Virus record (IMG/VR): IMGVR_UViG_3300046328_000073 | Coordinates: 1 to 21,025 of that record | Length of the DNA: 21,025 nucleotides | Source: a virus | Reading direction: 5' to 3' (one strand) | Shown: positions 20,493 to 21,025 of the stretch, one piece after another | Numbering within the stretch: the stretch's first letter is position 1 | How the letters are laid out: every line of letters starts with the position of its first letter | Notes under the pieces: generated by a model | Seen by the model: the letters and a program-made list of their open reading frames with translations, nothing else | What the model was told of the DNA's origin: nothing | Databases searched by the model: none | Made by a program: the position numbers and the translations under genes

Positions 20493-21025
20493 TTAGGCAA
20501 TAACAGTGTCGATAAAGGCACCGAGGTCAGCAGCCACAACCTTTTGGTCATAAGCCATGTTGACTTCGATCTTTTCAGCAATGCCACGCTCTGCCAGCCA
20601 GTCGCCGGTATACGATTTGATCGTGATACCATAACCCGAGGCATTTTCCAGTTCATCCCAAGTGAAGGTCATACCTGCCGAAGCAGTCATAAGGCCAGCA
20701 GCCGGGGGAACATAGAAGAAGGCAACCGCTTTACCACCGATGAAGGCGTTAGTCTCAGCAAGACCTTCTTTGGCGGTGTTACGAACAGCTTCCATAACGA
20801 GGAAACGCTCAACACCAAAGATTTCAGCAAGCTTCGAGTCAGCCACCAGCGCGGTGTTGGTAACAGTAGCGCCACCATTAAGGCGGTTCAGGATGATCGG
20901 GTGGTTAACCAGAACGTCACGGGCTTCTTTACCAATAACCATAACGTTGGCTTTGAAGCCACCGGAACGGAGTTGCATGGTGCGGATGATGTTGGTAACG
21001 TCAACAATCGGGTTCGAGTTAACAT
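20493..21025 (-). CDS. Major capsid protein, C-terminal part (cut by window edge)
   Basis: The minus-strand frame is open from the window end to TAA at 20493-20495, giving about 177 residues of the C-terminus. The pattern FKANVMVIGKEARDVLVNHP, then LAEIFGVERFLVMEAVRNTAKEG, FIGGKAVAFFYVPPAAGLM and TASAGMTFTWDELENASGYG is typical of a phage major capsid protein of the lambda gpE-like or related class. These lines are consistent with HK97-fold P-domain strands. Sampled base composition is higher in G+C than for the neck genes. The upstream part, and the scaffold, portal and terminase genes, lie outside the window. Confidence 0.85.
   Translation of the reverse strand, partial: VNSNPIVDVTNIIRTMQLRSGGFKANVMVIGKEARDVLVNHPIILNRLNGGATVTNTALVADSKLAEIFGVERFLVMEAVRNTAKEGLAETNAFIGGKAVAFFYVPPAAGLMTASAGMTFTWDELENASGYGITIKSYTGDWLAERGIAEKIEVNMAYDQKVVAADLGAFIDTVIA

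Overview
The window is part of a tailed-phage genome, most likely a siphovirus with a non-contractile tail infecting a marine alphaproteobacterium such as a Rhodobacteraceae. The host assignment is inference. It rests on the protein mix (ThyX plus a B12-dependent ribonucleotide reductase, a PhoH-like ATPase, a 3TM-type holin and a cysteine-rich tail-hub-like protein) and on moderate G+C. No integrase, repressor, transposase, tRNA or CRISPR array is visible.

There are two convergent transcription units. The plus-strand arm (1 to about 9204) is the replication and nucleotide-metabolism module. It opens with the last codons of a family A DNA polymerase. A candidate sigma70-like promoter, a gp2.5-like ssDNA-binding protein, ThyX, a 5'-3' exonuclease, a PD-(D/E)XK nuclease, a run of small unknown proteins, a calcineurin-like phosphoesterase with an altered metal motif, a DNA adenine-type methyltransferase, a MazG-like pyrophosphohydrolase, class II ribonucleotide reductase (NrdJ), PhoH and a DUF3310 protein follow. 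Almost every start codon overlaps the preceding stop. Seven genes shorter than 61 codons were found by reading these overlaps (starts near 1362, 3717, 4644, 4684, 5323, 5500 and 6004); the 4644 and 4684 frames look like decayed remnants.

The minus-strand arm runs from the right edge leftward to 9263 in the usual late order: major capsid protein (cut by the window edge), an unknown protein, head-tail adaptor, head closure, tail completion, tail terminator, tail tube, tail assembly chaperones, tape measure, distal tail and hub proteins, a GC-rich tail-tip or receptor-binding candidate, then endolysin and three small membrane proteins. The two arms meet at a nearly perfect bidirectional terminator (9212-9262).

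The best-supported non-standard features are a programmed -1 frameshift (T TTT TTG) in the tail assembly chaperone gene, which explains a 94-codon frame without a good start of its own; a strong intercistronic terminator preceded by a UUCG hairpin just after the tail tube gene; and a beta-rich insertion in the tail tube protein. Coding is essentially continuous: no stretch over 300 bases lacks a gene, and the longest intercistronic gap is about 98 bases (17154-17251). I did not find a clear new defence or counter-defence system. The unknown small-gene block at 2.6-6.1 kb is where one could be hidden.
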